Below are positions 63,860 to 64,000 of a stretch of 64,000 nucleotides of DNA, piece by piece. The translations under genes and the position numbers were made by a program. Below the pieces are notes generated by a model, which saw only the letters and a program-made list of their open reading frames with translations, made no database searches and had not been told where the DNA came from. Positions within the stretch are counted from its first letter, which is position 1. Every line of letters starts with the position of its first letter. Source of the DNA: Bacteroidota bacterium (GTDB taxonomy: Bacteria > Bacteroidota > Ignavibacteria > UBA10030); assembly GCA_021813905.1 (NCBI GenBank), contig JAKAJH010000007.1, forward strand, positions 1-64,000. The letters run 5' to 3'.

Positions 63860-64000
63860 CCTGCACGCGTCATCGGGCGGCGGGAACGAATTTCGGTTGT
63901 GTGCAGTGCGCGCGGCGTGAAGCCCCGCAGCGCAAAGCGGCACGAAGGCGTGCCCGTCCGGGCACGGCTCCGGTTCAGGTTCCTGCCGTGAGTGGAGTCG
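63860..64000. other. Window end without gene; small hairpin
   Basis: No start of a gene is identifiable. A 6-bp stem GTGCCC/GGGCAC with 4-base loop lies at 63950-63965, too weak for a firm terminator call. Confidence 0.3.

Overview
The window reads as a GC-rich chromosomal segment from a member of the Bacteroidota/Chlorobiota (FCB) lineage, most like Ignavibacteria or Kryptonia-type bacteria. The evidence is a set of secreted proteins ending in type IX secretion (T9SS) sorting domains of the N-[YF]-PNPFNP type, a PorV/PorQ-family outer-membrane protein, TonB-dependent uptake without a SusD lipoprotein, and dense same-strand operons. Species assignment is inference; no rRNA gene is present.

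Layout. (1) 11-3942: a D-Ala-D-Ala-ligase-like ATP-grasp enzyme diverging from a C39-like cysteine peptidase, which converges on a 605-aa cysteine-rich protein with nitronate-monooxygenase-like features. (2) 4527-10825: cytoplasmic beta-mannosidase (GH2), an aldo/keto reductase, a T9SS-exported protein of unknown function, a DUF3332 lipoprotein and a truncated SRPBCC protein. (3) 11170-15459: a three-gene signalling unit made of a membrane-anchored solute-binding protein, a histidine kinase and a sigma-54 response regulator. A near-consensus sigma-54 promoter lies 144 bp downstream of the regulator gene. (4) 15718-46125: a large polysaccharide-utilisation cluster on the + strand. It holds a multi-CBM T9SS protein, a TonB receptor, a 1159-aa exported protein, a PorV-like barrel, GH26, GH3, GH9, ROK kinase, PpiC chaperone, GH3-PA14, two GH5, GH3-CARDB-discoidin, GH16 lipoprotein, a sodium:solute symporter and a 72-aa two-TM protein. 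(5) 46313-48171: an anchored GH76-like alpha/alpha-barrel protein and an overlapping methyltransferase gene. (6) 48366-52594: an OmpR-type regulator with a degenerate receiver and an RsbW/RsbV/RsbU-like partner-switching set whose phosphatase carries a CHASE2 sensor. (7) 58703-52673, minus strand: MFS transporter, glucose dehydrogenase, GH15 glucoamylase and aldo/keto reductase. (8) 58898-59926: a repeat-rich patch with tRNA-Asn, one intact and one decayed GIY-YIG gene, and a duplicated tRNA 3' end. (9) 60048-63859: conserved housekeeping genes ybaB, recR, two tandem lipoproteins, pheA and ftsX.

How the genes fit together. The likely substrate is a plant or microbial beta-glucan/glucomannan. 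T9SS-exported GH26, GH9, GH5 and GH3 enzymes and the GH16 lipoprotein would cut it outside or at the surface. The TonB receptor with its 1159-aa and PorV-like partners would bind or import oligomers. GH3 and GH5 enzymes with signal peptides but no sorting domain would finish digestion in the periplasm, the SSS symporter would import sugars, and GH2 mannosidase, ROK kinase and AKR would act in the cytoplasm. The solute-binding protein/kinase/sigma-54 regulator unit is the best candidate for the switch of this cluster. The combination of solute-binding-protein sensing, a sigma-54 promoter and a SusD-free TonB/PorV triad is the most interesting system in the window.
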